Both the position numbers and the translations under genes were made by a program. From positions 1-64,000 of the forward strand of contig NZ_QNFY01000009.1 in the NCBI RefSeq assembly GCF_003290185.1: a stretch of 64,000 bases of DNA, written 5' to 3'. The stretch comes from Chryseobacterium lathyri. GTDB taxonomy: Bacteria > Bacteroidota > Bacteroidia > Flavobacteriales > Weeksellaceae. Under the pieces are notes generated by a model. The model did no database searches. It had not been told where the DNA came from and worked only from the letters and a program-made list of their open reading frames with translations. Shown here piece by piece: positions 8,341 to 16,995 of the stretch (position 1 is its first letter; each line of letters opens with the position of its first letter).

Positions 8341-9594
8341 TTATTTTAAAGCATTCAAAGCATTTTCAAGCTTTGGAAGCATCACTTTGATCTCGTCAAC
8401 CGCTAAACCTCCCACAGAAGCACGGAACCAAGGCTCAGATTTTGCCTCTCCGAATGCTGAGAATGGTACAAGAGCAACTCCGGCATCATTAATTAAGTAG
8501 AATACAAGGTCAGACGAATTTTCAATAACAGATCCGTCCGGTTTTGTTTTTCCGATATAGTCTAATCTGATCGTAAGATACAACGCTCCCATCGGTTCGA
8601 TGCTTTCTACGGCCAATCCTTTTCCTTTTAAGTCCTGGATTCCACCGTGAAGAACTTTTAAGCTTTCTTCCAGTTTTCCTTTAAAATCTTCTACGAAAAC
8701 ATTTACATTGTCAGGGTTTTCAAAGAATTTCGCAGTAGCTTCCTGTTCAGGCTTCGGTGCCCAGGCTCCAACGTGCGTTAACAGAGCTTTCATTTTATCT
8801 AAAATATGAGACGGACCGAATCCCCACCCTACACGTACTCCCGTTGCAGCAAGGCATTTGGAAATACCGTCGATATAAATGGTATATTCTTTCAATTCAG
8901 GAAAAAGAGAAACCGGATCTACGTGCTGTGCACCGAAAGTAAGATTAGAATAGATCTGATCATACATAAGGTATAATGGTTTTTCATCTTCCCCTCTTTT
9001 TCTGTTTTCTTCAAGAACCAATTCGCAGATAGCTGAAAGCTGCTCTTTTGTAAACATTGTTCCTGTAGGATTCAACGGTGAACATAACGCTAAAAGAACT
9101 GCACCGCTTAAATGTGGTCTCAGATCATCTGCTGTAGGAAGGAAGTTGTTTTCAGGGGTAGTTTTCACCTCTACAGCCTCTGCAGAAGTAAGGTAAGCGT
9201 AATGGTTGTTGTTCCATGATGGTGTAGGATATACTACTTTATCACCTTCATCTACAATTGTTTTATACACCGCGTAGATCAACGGTCTTGATCCTGCAGT
9301 AATTAAAATATCGTTCGGTGAATAATCCAGGTTCCATCTGTTTTTCAGATCTTTGGAAACTTCTTTTCTTAAAGATAAAAGCCCGTTGGCCGGCGGATAA
9401 TTTGTCAGATTATTCTGATATGCCTTCTGAATCTCTTCCTTCAGCAGTGCCGGGATAGGATAGAGATTAGAATTCAGGTCACCAATAGTAAGATTGGCAA
9501 TTTCCGCTCCTTTTGCTTTTAAATCATTTACTTCATTACCAATTTTTACAATTTCAGAACCAATCAGGTTCGCCGCTAATTTTGAAACTTTCAC
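8341..9594 (-). CDS. PLP-dependent class I/II aminotransferase
   Basis: The 417-residue fold-type I enzyme starts with GTG at 9594. The PLP lysine is Lys246 in DGISKCLAATGVRVGWG, with Arg254 for the phosphate. Other signatures are NPTGT (175-179), YDQIY (211-215) and TAGSRPLIYAVY. The opening LTIGDLNSNLYPIP is the usual substrate-gating N-terminus of aspartate/aromatic aminotransferases. The amino donor cannot be read from sequence. It is followed by a lipoprotein gene in the same direction. Confidence 0.9.
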   Translation of the reverse strand: MKVSKLAANLIGSEIVKIGNEVNDLKAKGAEIANLTIGDLNSNLYPIPALLKEEIQKAYQNNLTNYPPANGLLSLRKEVSKDLKNRWNLDYSPNDILITAGSRPLIYAVYKTIVDEGDKVVYPTPSWNNNHYAYLTSAEAVEVKTTPENNFLPTADDLRPHLSGAVLLALCSPLNPTGTMFTKEQLSAICELVLEENRKRGEDEKPLYLMYDQIYSNLTFGAQHVDPVSLFPELKEYTIYIDGISKCLAATGVRVGWGFGPSHILDKMKALLTHVGAWAPKPEQEATAKFFENPDNVNVFVEDFKGKLEESLKVLHGGIQDLKGKGLAVESIEPMGALYLTIRLDYIGKTKPDGSVIENSSDLVFYLINDAGVALVPFSAFGEAKSEPWFRASVGGLAVDEIKVMLPKLENALNALK

Positions 9595-9614
9595 TTTATT
9601 TTTATTTAAATTTA

Positions 9615-10523
9615 CTAATAATCGTTTTCCACGTTCATTTTCTCACGAATCTGATCAACAGGTACCTGAGCATCAAAAAGAGCCAGAAATTCCTGAACCC
9701 TTTTTGCGGTATATGAATTAGGATATTTTTTTATAATCCTTTTATATTCATTCCTGTTTTCTTCGTATAATTTTCCGTCTGCTGTTTCATACGTTGGGGT
9801 ATTGTCCATTCCGTACAGATAATCATGCAGGTAATTGTTGTAATCTTTTTTCACTGTTTTCAGGAGCTGGCTTTCGGGATATTTCTTCATAAAATTTTCC
9901 CAGAATATCAATCTTTCTCCCAGTTCTTTCCAACTAATGATCAATCCGGCATCCGCAGCATAGTTCTCTTTTGCTTCCATTGCCATCTGAGCAATGTAAG
10001 AATTGTAGTCCGGGGTTACCTTATTTTTAAATATGGTAAAATAATGATCAGGCACAGACCAGATTTCGGTGTAACCTTCTCCTACTTCCCTGAACTCCAA
10101 TCCTTCTTTCTTAAACTGAGCTGCGAGCTTCTTTATATTTTCCGGAAACTTGTAGCTGTCGCTGCCGGAATCATAATAATTGACATATTTATCCAGAATA
10201 TCGGTATGCAGTCTGCTCAGGCCTTCAATATATTTATTCCTTACTTCAACGTAATCTTCGTATACCTTATTATTCTGCTCCGGACTTCCGGCTGCTATTT
10301 CTCTTTCTGTTTTAGATTGATAATATTGAAGCGCTTTTATATAATCCTCCGTTGTATTTTTCGGAGAATAGGCTGTATCAACTGGTTTAAAAAGATCTTC
10401 TTTTATTTCTGTTTTGGCAACTGAATCATTAACTGCTTTTACTTCTGTCGTTTTAGAAACCTCTTTTTTGCAGGAAAAAACAAGTACAGAAAGCATACAG
10501 ACCGCAAAACTCTTTTTTATCAT
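9615..10523 (-). CDS. Lipoprotein of unknown function, 302 aa
   Basis: The lipobox VLVFSC puts the lipid Cys at residue 17, followed by KKEVSKTTEVKAVND, a flexible charged linker. The rest is highly charged and aromatic, probably helical, with a TPR-like closing part (YKRIIKKYPNSYTAKRVQEF). It starts 10 bases after the phosphohexomutase stop and ends 20 bases before the aminotransferase start, so it is the middle gene of a tight operon. No enzyme motif is seen. Confidence 0.8.
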   Translation of the reverse strand: MIKKSFAVCMLSVLVFSCKKEVSKTTEVKAVNDSVAKTEIKEDLFKPVDTAYSPKNTTEDYIKALQYYQSKTEREIAAGSPEQNNKVYEDYVEVRNKYIEGLSRLHTDILDKYVNYYDSGSDSYKFPENIKKLAAQFKKEGLEFREVGEGYTEIWSVPDHYFTIFKNKVTPDYNSYIAQMAMEAKENYAADAGLIISWKELGERLIFWENFMKKYPESQLLKTVKKDYNNYLHDYLYGMDNTPTYETADGKLYEENRNEYKRIIKKYPNSYTAKRVQEFLALFDAQVPVDQIREKMNVENDY

Positions 10524-10533
10524 TCCTACAAAT

Positions 10534-12249
10534 TTAGTCCAGCTTCAGATCTTTTCTTACGTCCTCTATTTTTGCTTCTAATGATTTTAATTTATCTTTA
10601 AAGTCGGCTTCAGAAGTAACCGTATCTTTTACAGAAATATAAAATTTAATTTTCGGTTCTGTTCCTGAAGGCCTTACGCAGACTTTAGTTCCGTCCTGAG
10701 TATAATAAATGAGTACATTCGATTTCGGAATATCATTCATTACTTTGGTTTCATTCTTTGAAACGGAGAAACTGGTCTGTTCTTTAAAATCCTTCACTTC
10801 TTCTACCAGTGATCCTGCCAATTCTTTCGGTGGGTTTTCGCGGAAGTTTTTCATCATGTTCTGAATTTCTTCAGCTCCTTCTTTTCCTTTTCTGACAATA
10901 TTGACCAAGCCTTCATAATACATTCCAAGATCCTGATAAATCTCGATCATGTATTGGTACATTGTTTTCCCGTTAGCCTTACACCATGCTGCAATTTCGC
11001 AGGCTAAAACAATACTTCCACAGGAATCCTTATCGCGGACAAAATCTCCGGTCATAAAACCGAAACTTTCTTCACCACCGCAGATGAATTTCTCTCTTCC
11101 TTCTGCCTCACGGATCATTTTTCCGATCCATTTAAATCCTGTAAGTCCAACTTTACAGTCAACTCCGAATTTCTTTGCAATATCAAAGAAAATATCTGAA
11201 GTCACAATCGTAGAACCAATAAATTCTTTCCCTGTAATCCTTCCCTGCTTTCTCCATTCATTTAAAATATAATAAGTAAGAATTGTATTCGTTTGATTAC
11301 CATTCAGAAGCTGCATTTCGCCATCAAGGTTTCTTACGGCAATTCCTAATCTATCCCCATCCGGATCTGTTCCGATCACGATATCTGCATTGGTAATTCT
11401 TGCCAGATCCATAGCCATTTCAAGTGCTGCAGGTTCTTCTGGGTTCGGAGATTCTACCGTGGTAAAATTACCGCTCGGGATCATCTGTTCTTTTACAAGA
11501 TCTATCTTTTTGAATCCTGCTTTTTCCAAAGCCTTTGGAACCGTAGTATAAGTTGTTCCGTGGATAGAGGTAAAAACAATATTTAAATTCTCTTTTCCTA
11601 CATTCTGATAGGTTGAATTTTCAATACAGGCATCAATATACACATCGTCCTGCTCTTCCCCGATCCATTCGATCAGGTCATCATTTCCGCTGAATTTAAT
11701 TTCTTCGAATTTTACAGAATATACTTCATTAATAATTGCTTCATCATGTGGCGGAACAATCTGCGCCCCATCATTCCAATATACTTTATAACCATTGTAT
11801 TCAGGCGGATTATGTGATGCGGTTAATACAATTCCCCCGTTACATTTTTTGTCTCTTACAGTGAAGGACAATTCCGGGGTTGGTCTGTGATCTTTGAAAA
11901 GAAGCACTTTAATTCCATTTGCGGTTAAAACATCAGCAACCAGTTTCCCGAATTCTTTTGAATTATGGCGTACATCGTAAGCAATGGCCACTTTAATTTC
12001 TTCTCCTTTAAACTGTTGAAGCATATAATTAGCCAGCCCCTGTGTAGCCTGACCTAAAGTATATTTATTCAAGCGATTGGTTCCTACTCCCATGACACCT
12101 CTCATGCCTCCTGTTCCGAATTCAAGTTCTCTGTAGAAAGAATCCTCGAGATCCGGAGAATTGCTGTCAATTAAGGTTTGTACAGCATTTCTTGTTTCTT
12201 TATCGAATGTATCACTTAACCAAAGTTTCGCTTTTTCTAATGTTGTCAT
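10534..12249 (-). CDS. Phosphoglucomutase / phosphomannomutase
   Basis: The 571-residue alpha-D-phosphohexomutase carries the phosphoserine loop TASHNPPEYNGYKVYW (Ser145), the metal loop DPDGDRLG, the sugar-specificity loop GGEESFGF and the phosphate-binding RPSGTEPKIKFY. FGTGGMRG near residue 44 is typical of the PGM2-like group. By family it interconverts hexose-1- and hexose-6-phosphates. I place the start at ATG 12249 (MTTLEKAKLWL); the frame runs further up to 12312, but that part is made of GGAAG repeat DNA. Confidence 0.94.
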   Translation of the reverse strand: MTTLEKAKLWLSDTFDKETRNAVQTLIDSNSPDLEDSFYRELEFGTGGMRGVMGVGTNRLNKYTLGQATQGLANYMLQQFKGEEIKVAIAYDVRHNSKEFGKLVADVLTANGIKVLLFKDHRPTPELSFTVRDKKCNGGIVLTASHNPPEYNGYKVYWNDGAQIVPPHDEAIINEVYSVKFEEIKFSGNDDLIEWIGEEQDDVYIDACIENSTYQNVGKENLNIVFTSIHGTTYTTVPKALEKAGFKKIDLVKEQMIPSGNFTTVESPNPEEPAALEMAMDLARITNADIVIGTDPDGDRLGIAVRNLDGEMQLLNGNQTNTILTYYILNEWRKQGRITGKEFIGSTIVTSDIFFDIAKKFGVDCKVGLTGFKWIGKMIREAEGREKFICGGEESFGFMTGDFVRDKDSCGSIVLACEIAAWCKANGKTMYQYMIEIYQDLGMYYEGLVNIVRKGKEGAEEIQNMMKNFRENPPKELAGSLVEEVKDFKEQTSFSVSKNETKVMNDIPKSNVLIYYTQDGTKVCVRPSGTEPKIKFYISVKDTVTSEADFKDKLKSLEAKIEDVRKDLKLD

Positions 12250-12261
12250 ATGTGTATTTAA

Positions 12262-12440
12262 GTTTGGAAGCGGGAAGTTTGAAGATGGAAGGTATTCTAT
12301 GTCCAAATTCATATATCCTACTTTTGTTTTACTATTCTGTTTGTTATATTTTGTTTGGAAGATGGAAGCTCGAAGATGGGAGAAATTTATGTCTCAACTT
12401 CAATTTTCTACTTACTATCTACTTTTTATTTATTTTGATT
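12262..12440. repeat. Two tandem degenerate GGAAGATGG repeat units
   Basis: Two units of about 91 bases begin at 12262 and 12353. Both open with GTTTGGAAG, contain GAAGATGG, and continue with similar TATGTC-CAA-TTCA and CTACTT words. They lie between the phosphohexomutase start and the S23 gene. An inverted relative of the same words lies on the other side of the S23 gene at 12862-12888. Confidence 0.7.
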
Positions 12441-12481
12441 ATCATCTTTAATGTCCTGTGATTCTTTTGTCTTCAGCTTCC

Positions 12482-12838
12482 TCAATCCTTTAGCTGATTT
12501 CTAAACGCTATAATCTGATTCATTAAATTATAACTTTCATTATATATTGTATTAAATTCTTCTTCTGAAATATAATTCCGGTTTTTTGCCTTATACAGAC
12601 AAGTCACAGTTTCAGCTAGAGAACGGATGGAGTATCCCAGGAATTTTTTAAATTCTGGTTTAGACTGTAAAATACTTCCTTCTGAAATATTAAGTGCAAC
12701 AGAATCAGATGCTCTTCTTATTTGAGAAGTTATATTAAAAACTTCATCTTTTGGAAAATTTTGAGACAACTTAAAGATATTCTCTCCAAAATCCATAGAT
12801 TTTTGCCAAATAATTAATTTTTCAAATTTGAAACTCAT
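12482..12838 (-). CDS. S23 / four-helix-bundle protein
   Basis: The 118-residue protein MSFKFEKLIIWQKSMDFGENIF shows the S23 signature: a KLIIWQKSM start, then QIRRASDSVALNISEG, then an FLGYSIRSLAE helix. This family was first seen coded inside 23S rRNA intervening sequences, and it is related to Avd, the accessory protein of diversity-generating retroelements. Here it is free-standing: no rRNA, reverse transcriptase or template repeat is nearby. GGAAGATGG-type repeats flank it in opposite orientation. Function is unknown. Confidence 0.9.
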   Translation of the reverse strand: MSFKFEKLIIWQKSMDFGENIFKLSQNFPKDEVFNITSQIRRASDSVALNISEGSILQSKPEFKKFLGYSIRSLAETVTCLYKAKNRNYISEEEFNTIYNESYNLMNQIIAFRNQLKD

Positions 12839-12861
12839 CCATTTCTTTTCTTCCTATGATA

Positions 12862-12888
12862 ACTTCCCCCTCCATCTTCTCTCTTCCT
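12862..12888. repeat. Inverted partner of the GGAAGATGG repeat
   Basis: CTTCCCCCTCCATCTTCTCT at about 12863-12882, continuing to CTTCC, is the reverse-strand form of the units at 12262-12440. The S23 gene is thus bracketed by inverted relatives. Confidence 0.6.
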
Positions 12889-12893
12889 TTCTA

Positions 12894-13595
12894 TTACTCC
12901 AATTTCTTATTTTCAACCTTGGTCGTCTTATCAATTTTGAATGCACGAATCGGGTTATTGTAATAGATAAATTTTGCCGTGTTCTGAATATTTCCTTTTA
13001 AAGAATCTTTTACATTAACTTCTGCATAATTCCCATTTTTAGAATCGATATTCAGGTTCTCTATTTTCCAGTACGGCGCGATCAGACTTGCTGTGTCAGA
13101 GATCTTTATCACTGCATTTTTGGTAAGTCCCAAAAAGTTGGCGCGGCTTCTGTTCTGCATTTCTACTTCTGCTCTTCTCGTGTTCACTGAACCCATAAAA
13201 GTAGCATAATTTTTTAAATTAAGCCTAAAATTATCGGTCTTAATTTCACTTGAAATATTCATTTCTACAGAATCTGCCACTGAAACTTTTTCAAGGTTAT
13301 ATTTTGAATAGATGGTCACGTTATAAAAATCCACCCCTTTTGTTCCTCTTTTTTCTTTGATAATAAGAGTCTTGTCTTTAACATCAACATCCAGATTACT
13401 GGCTACGTTTGGGTAAGTTTCAATCTCTACAAAATTTTTAGCCCCTCTGGCATAAAAGACACGAAATTTTCCTTCCAGGTCCAGGTTAACAAATTCTGAA
13501 ACATCTACATCTTTCCTTTCAATATTTCCTTTCGGAGAAACTTTTCCACAGGAAACTGCCGCTACAAGTAAAAATGGGTATACTATTTTTTTCAT
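12894..13595 (-). CDS. DUF2807 (GIN domain) lipoprotein
   Basis: The 233-residue protein has a lipoprotein signal (FLLVAAVSC) from ATG 13595. It then shows the pattern of the putative auto-transporter adhesin head GIN family: VDVSEFVNLDLEGKFRVFY, LIIKEK, and repeated short beta strands with Asn/Ser turns (VSVADSVEMNISSEIKTDNF) that would build a beta-helix. Start codons upstream of 13595 would overlap the DUF3667 gene without adding conserved sequence. It is cotranscribed with that gene, 7 bases away. Role: surface or periplasmic, function unknown. Confidence 0.85.
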   Translation of the reverse strand: MKKIVYPFLLVAAVSCGKVSPKGNIERKDVDVSEFVNLDLEGKFRVFYARGAKNFVEIETYPNVASNLDVDVKDKTLIIKEKRGTKGVDFYNVTIYSKYNLEKVSVADSVEMNISSEIKTDNFRLNLKNYATFMGSVNTRRAEVEMQNRSRANFLGLTKNAVIKISDTASLIAPYWKIENLNIDSKNGNYAEVNVKDSLKGNIQNTAKFIYYNNPIRAFKIDKTTKVENKKLE

Positions 13596-13602
13596 ATTCA
13601 AA

Positions 13603-14331
13603 TTAAAGTATTCTATATAAAATCGCGATGATGACAAGGCTCTCTATTCCCATCAAAACATACAGTAATGATACCCTCCAAAGCAGACCAGGTTTTGGGT
13701 ATGATTTTTCAAATGCATTCCAATACGTAACTGCCGGAAAGAGAATGAAAAGAATAAATGAAGCCTTCTCCAAAATACCGAAAATCTTCGCTGCGGGCTT
13801 CCACAGGCCTATAAGACTTACCGTATCATTAAACAAAAATATGATTAAAATTCCTAACAGGCTTACTGTTCCGATGATAAAATGCTCGGCAATATTCAAT
13901 TTCATTCTTTTGAAAATGAAATAGGCATTGGTCCCGAGTATGGGAATGATGACAAAAAGGATTGTTTTGGAGTATCGGGAGAAAAATTCAAAGATTTTTG
14001 AGCTTTCTTTCTGAATTTCGTTCGGATTCAAATCCAAATAAAAATGCATGGTTAAGACATTGAATCCAAACAAAATAAGCAGCAAAGAAAATAGATTATA
14101 GTACTTGATTCTTTTACCTGAAATATAATCCATTGCCATTTTGCCGGGTCTAAATAAAACATGCTTCAGGCTCCGGAAAAACCTTTCTTCTATATGCCAG
14201 ATTGATCCTAAAATATCAGTTTTAATCAATGAACGAGGAGTTATTCTTGCTGTATCTGCCTTTTGCCCGCAATGAGAACAAAACTCATCGGAAATTTCAT
14301 GACCACAATTCAGACAACTTTTTGGGTTCAT
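13603..14331 (-). CDS. DUF3667 membrane protein with zinc ribbon
   Basis: The 242-residue protein starts CLNCGHEISDEFCSHCGQKA, two CxxC knuckles of a short zinc ribbon. IEERFFRSLKHVLFRPGKMAMDYISGKR follows in substance, which I recognise as the DUF3667 core. About five hydrophobic helices then follow. Family function is unknown; it is an inner-membrane protein. It ends 7 bases before the GIN-domain gene and begins 18 bases after the small lipoprotein gene. Confidence 0.88.
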   Translation of the reverse strand: MNPKSCLNCGHEISDEFCSHCGQKADTARITPRSLIKTDILGSIWHIEERFFRSLKHVLFRPGKMAMDYISGKRIKYYNLFSLLLILFGFNVLTMHFYLDLNPNEIQKESSKIFEFFSRYSKTILFVIIPILGTNAYFIFKRMKLNIAEHFIIGTVSLLGILIIFLFNDTVSLIGLWKPAAKIFGILEKASFILFILFPAVTYWNAFEKSYPKPGLLWRVSLLYVLMGIESLVIIAILYRIL

Positions 14332-14349
14332 TATAAAAATTCTTACATT

Positions 14350-14724
14350 TTATTTTTTTCTGTAAAACCAGGTTTTCGGATCCTTTCCTGCCGACAGCAA
14401 TAAATAATTTTTGCTTAAGTAAGAAATATTCATTACAACAGTATCCACAGCAGGATATTTCATCTTCAGTATTTTATTTTTTCTTTGATAACTTCCTTTT
14501 TCTTCCATTGAGGTAAAGGAATTGCCTTTATCAAAAGTCAAAGTTCCTGTTCCGTATCTGGAATTATTTTCTTTGGATTTTAAACTATCAATTTCAGTTA
14601 CCACTCCATCATATAAATCTATGAATTCCCAGGAACCCAGAAGTTTTGATGATCCGCAGGAAGACAGTAAAAGAATAGAAAAACTTATTAAAATGAGTTT
14701 TACCGGCTTGTTTTGTGTTGCCAA
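14350..14724 (-). CDS. Small lipoprotein, lipocalin-like
   Basis: The lipobox ILLLSSC is followed by GSSKLLGSWEF. The opening GSWEF plus GTLTFDKGNSF, MKYPAVDTVVMNISYLS and TWFYRKK fits small lipocalin-like or META-type Bacteroidetes lipoproteins. No ATG lies before the lipid Cys, so the start is the TTG at 14724. This agrees with a TATATTTG box at 14741-14748 on the same strand. It heads a run of three envelope genes. Confidence 0.7.
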   Translation of the reverse strand: MATQNKPVKLILISFSILLLSSCGSSKLLGSWEFIDLYDGVVTEIDSLKSKENNSRYGTGTLTFDKGNSFTSMEEKGSYQRKNKILKMKYPAVDTVVMNISYLSKNYLLLSAGKDPKTWFYRKK

Positions 14725-14748
14725 TTTTATAAATTACACACAAATATA

Positions 14749-15030
14749 AAGAAAAATAGCTTCGGAAATGGTTCTGCGATTGTGTTTTCTGCCAATATTT
14801 TATATTATCTGATTTGTTGAATTATATTGGCGTAATGGTTTGAGTTTTCGCAAGGGCGAGAGGGTTTTCACCTACTTTGTGCTGTCAAGGCACTAGGATT
14901 TATCTGCGATAAAATGGATTAATGCTCAAATAAACCCTGTTGAAAATCTTTGATTTCCTTGCGTCCTAACAATAAGTAATAATGCAAGGTCGCAAAGACA
15001 TTTGTTCTTTCCAGTACAAAAAATGACATA
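14749..15030. other. Non-coding gap with decayed repeat words
   Basis: No convincing reading frame is seen. The region holds CCTTGCGTCC followed 25 bases later by GCAAGGTCGCAAAG, inverted to each other, and GCAAGGGCGAGAGGG/GTCAAGGCAC words. It looks like decayed intergenic repeat. I see no tRNA fold. Confidence 0.4.
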
Positions 15031-15067
15031 AAAATCCCCGGATAGTTTAGATCTTCCCGGGGATTTT
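15031..15067 (-). terminator. Terminator of the glycosyltransferase operon
   Basis: AAAATCCCCGG at 15031-15041 pairs exactly with 15057-15067, an 11-base GC-strong stem. It stands 30 bases after the stop of the glycosyltransferase gene. Confidence 0.85.
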
Positions 15068-15096
15068 ATTAGTTTAATGATGGTGTATTTAACGTA

Positions 15097-16047
15097 TTAA
15101 ATCACTTCATCAATATTATAATTCTTATGTTCCCTGTTGGTTCTGATGATCATTTCTCCTAAGAATCCGGCTATGAAAAGCAGAGTTCCCATAATCATCA
15201 TTGTCAGAGCAATATAAAACCACGGATTGTTTGTAATCAAATGTCCGTAAATTCCTCTTGCTACATCGATCAGTTTTGAAATTCCTAACCAAAGTGCCGA
15301 AAGAAATCCCACGATAAACATCACAGTTCCTACCGCCCCGAAGAAATGCATGGGTCTTCCTCCGAATCGGCTTACAAACCAAAGGGTTACCAGATCCAGA
15401 AAACCTCTGATAAATCTTTCGGTCCCGAATTTTGAGGTTCCGTAAGGTCTTGCCTGATGTTGTACCTCTTTTTCCGTAATTCTTCTGAACCCTGCATTAG
15501 CAGCCAGTACAGGAATATACCGGTGCATATCTCCATACACATCGATGGATTTTACAACCTGCTTTTTGTAGGCTTTCAGACCACAATTGAAATCATGAAG
15601 ATAGACTCCCGACACTTTTCGTGCTGCTGCATTGAACAGTTTTGACGGAACATTTTTCGTCATTACGTTATCAAAGCGTTTCTTTTTCCAGCCTGAAACA
15701 ATATCGTAATTATCTTCAGTGACCATTTTATAAAGTTCAGGAATTTCTTCGGGAAAATCCTGTAAATCAGCATCCATGGTAATCACCACTTCTCCGTTCG
15801 TTCTTTCAAAAGCAGCATGAAGAGCCTGAGATTTTCCATAATTCCTGGAAAACTTTATTGCATGGATCTGGGGATGCTGAACCTTCATATTTTCAATGAT
15901 GCTCCACGACAGATCGGTACTTCCGTCATCTACAAACCAGATTTCGTAGGATAAGCTGTTGGAATAACAGACATTATCAATCCTTGAAAAAAGTTCTTCC
16001 AAAGAGTCCTCTTCGTTTAATAACGGAATAACTATAGATAAATTCAT
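15097..16047 (-). CDS. Polyprenyl-phosphate glycosyltransferase (GT2, DPM1/ArnC-like)
   Basis: The 316-residue protein has a GT-A domain: IVIPLLNEEDSLEEL, WFVDDGSTDLSW, and the metal-binding DADLQD (92-97). RYIPVLAANAGFRRITEKEV, the linker motif of the DPM1/GtrB group, comes next, then two C-terminal membrane helices. By family it moves a sugar from a nucleotide onto undecaprenyl phosphate at the inner membrane. The sugar is not known. The DUF4199 gene lies 16 bases upstream and is probably in the same transcript. Confidence 0.9.
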   Translation of the reverse strand: MNLSIVIPLLNEEDSLEELFSRIDNVCYSNSLSYEIWFVDDGSTDLSWSIIENMKVQHPQIHAIKFSRNYGKSQALHAAFERTNGEVVITMDADLQDFPEEIPELYKMVTEDNYDIVSGWKKKRFDNVMTKNVPSKLFNAAARKVSGVYLHDFNCGLKAYKKQVVKSIDVYGDMHRYIPVLAANAGFRRITEKEVQHQARPYGTSKFGTERFIRGFLDLVTLWFVSRFGGRPMHFFGAVGTVMFIVGFLSALWLGISKLIDVARGIYGHLITNNPWFYIALTMMIMGTLLFIAGFLGEMIIRTNREHKNYNIDEVI

Positions 16048-16063
16048 TTAATTCTAATAAAAA

Positions 16064-16663
16064 TTATTCTTGATTTTCGGTTTCCTGATACACGGATCTC
16101 GTTCTGAAAAACGCTCCAAAAAACACTGACAAAACTACGTAAAATATAAGAATTGCTGCAAAATATCCTGAAAAATGACTGGCAATAAGCATATCTTTTC
16201 CTTTAATGGCTTCCGGAGAAAAACTTGGCAGCCTTTCCTTGTACTTTTTGTCTAATTCATCAATGTCTTTTTGATGTTTCAGGATTTTTCTTGCAGACTG
16301 ATACTCAGTATCTAGTTCCGTTTTCTGTCTCTGCACATACTGGTAATTCAGCAGTTTTTTAGCATCAGGATCTACGAAATTAAGGAACGCATAAATGCTG
16401 AAAATAGAAAGAATTCCTCCGATAAACATCGGAATAAATGCTCTTGAGAACGCATCTTTAAAGCTTACGACCCTATTTTTGTTCCAGAAAGATTTTACGG
16501 ACCAAAAAGCACCACCTGCATATAAAATAGGCAGAATAAATGCATTGATTTTCAGAGAGATGTCAAAATAATTGATACCTGAGAAAAAGTAATAGGCTAC
16601 AAAAAAGATGATCATTGTAGCGATAAAAAGTATAATTCCTAATGTTGATGGACTTTTCGTCAT
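16064..16663 (-). CDS. DUF4199 membrane protein
   Basis: The 199-residue protein has two N-terminal membrane helices, the sequence VVSFKDAFSRAFIPMFIGGILS, a charged helical middle (EYQSARKILKHQKDIDELDKKY) and a fourth helix near the C-terminus. This layout matches DUF4199, a Bacteroidetes family often placed next to a GT2 glycosyltransferase as here. Function is unknown. Confidence 0.85.
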   Translation of the reverse strand: MTKSPSTLGIILFIATMIIFFVAYYFFSGINYFDISLKINAFILPILYAGGAFWSVKSFWNKNRVVSFKDAFSRAFIPMFIGGILSIFSIYAFLNFVDPDAKKLLNYQYVQRQKTELDTEYQSARKILKHQKDIDELDKKYKERLPSFSPEAIKGKDMLIASHFSGYFAAILIFYVVLSVFFGAFFRTRSVYQETENQE

Positions 16664-16761
16664 GTTAGATTTTTTAGAAAAAGTTGAAAAATTATTGCCC
16701 TAAATTCCAGCTGTTTAGCTTTATTACTGCATTTTTTCGACTAATTTTCTTTAATAATATT

Positions 16762-16790
16762 TTGAAGTTTATAAATTATTCCTACCTTTG
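16762..16790 (+). promoter_or_regulatory. Promoter of the SRP RNA
   Basis: TTG (16762-16764), an 18-base spacer and TACCTTTG (16783-16790) lie directly before the RNA. Confidence 0.65.
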
Positions 16791-16794
16791 CAAC

Positions 16795-16889
16795 GGCAAG
16801 TCCTAAACAACCAGCTCCTGAGAACCCTCCAGGGTGGGAACACAGCAAAGGTAATTGGTCGTAGCGGTGTGATTTAGGTAGCTTGCCAT
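16795..16889 (+). ncRNA. ffs: Signal recognition particle RNA (small, 4.5S type)
   Basis: The ends pair (GGCAAG 16795-16800 with CTTGCC 16882-16887) and a T-run follows. The apical part CCAGG-GTG-GGAA-CAC-AGCAA is the conserved domain IV: a GGAA tetraloop on a 3-bp stem and the asymmetric loop strand AGCA that binds Ffh. Similar pairing (GTCCTAAA with TTTAGG) extends the rod. The RNA scaffolds Ffh for targeting of membrane proteins. It is plus strand in a minus-strand neighbourhood. Confidence 0.93.
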
Positions 16890-16995
16890 TTTTTTTTGAT
16901 TTAAGTTGAAGTAAGGTAATTGGATGATTATCTTTTTTTTTTTCCATACTTTTCAGCATTTCCATTCTAATTTCCAGATTACCTTTCATTTTTAT

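Noticed and set aside
12482..12838. A diversity-generating retroelement around the S23/Avd-like gene
   Set aside because: No reverse transcriptase, template repeat or variable repeat is seen within several kilobases.
16741..16989. An 82-codon open frame on the minus strand
   Set aside because: It runs antisense through the SRP RNA and its T-run; the protein-like sequence is only the complement of the RNA stem.
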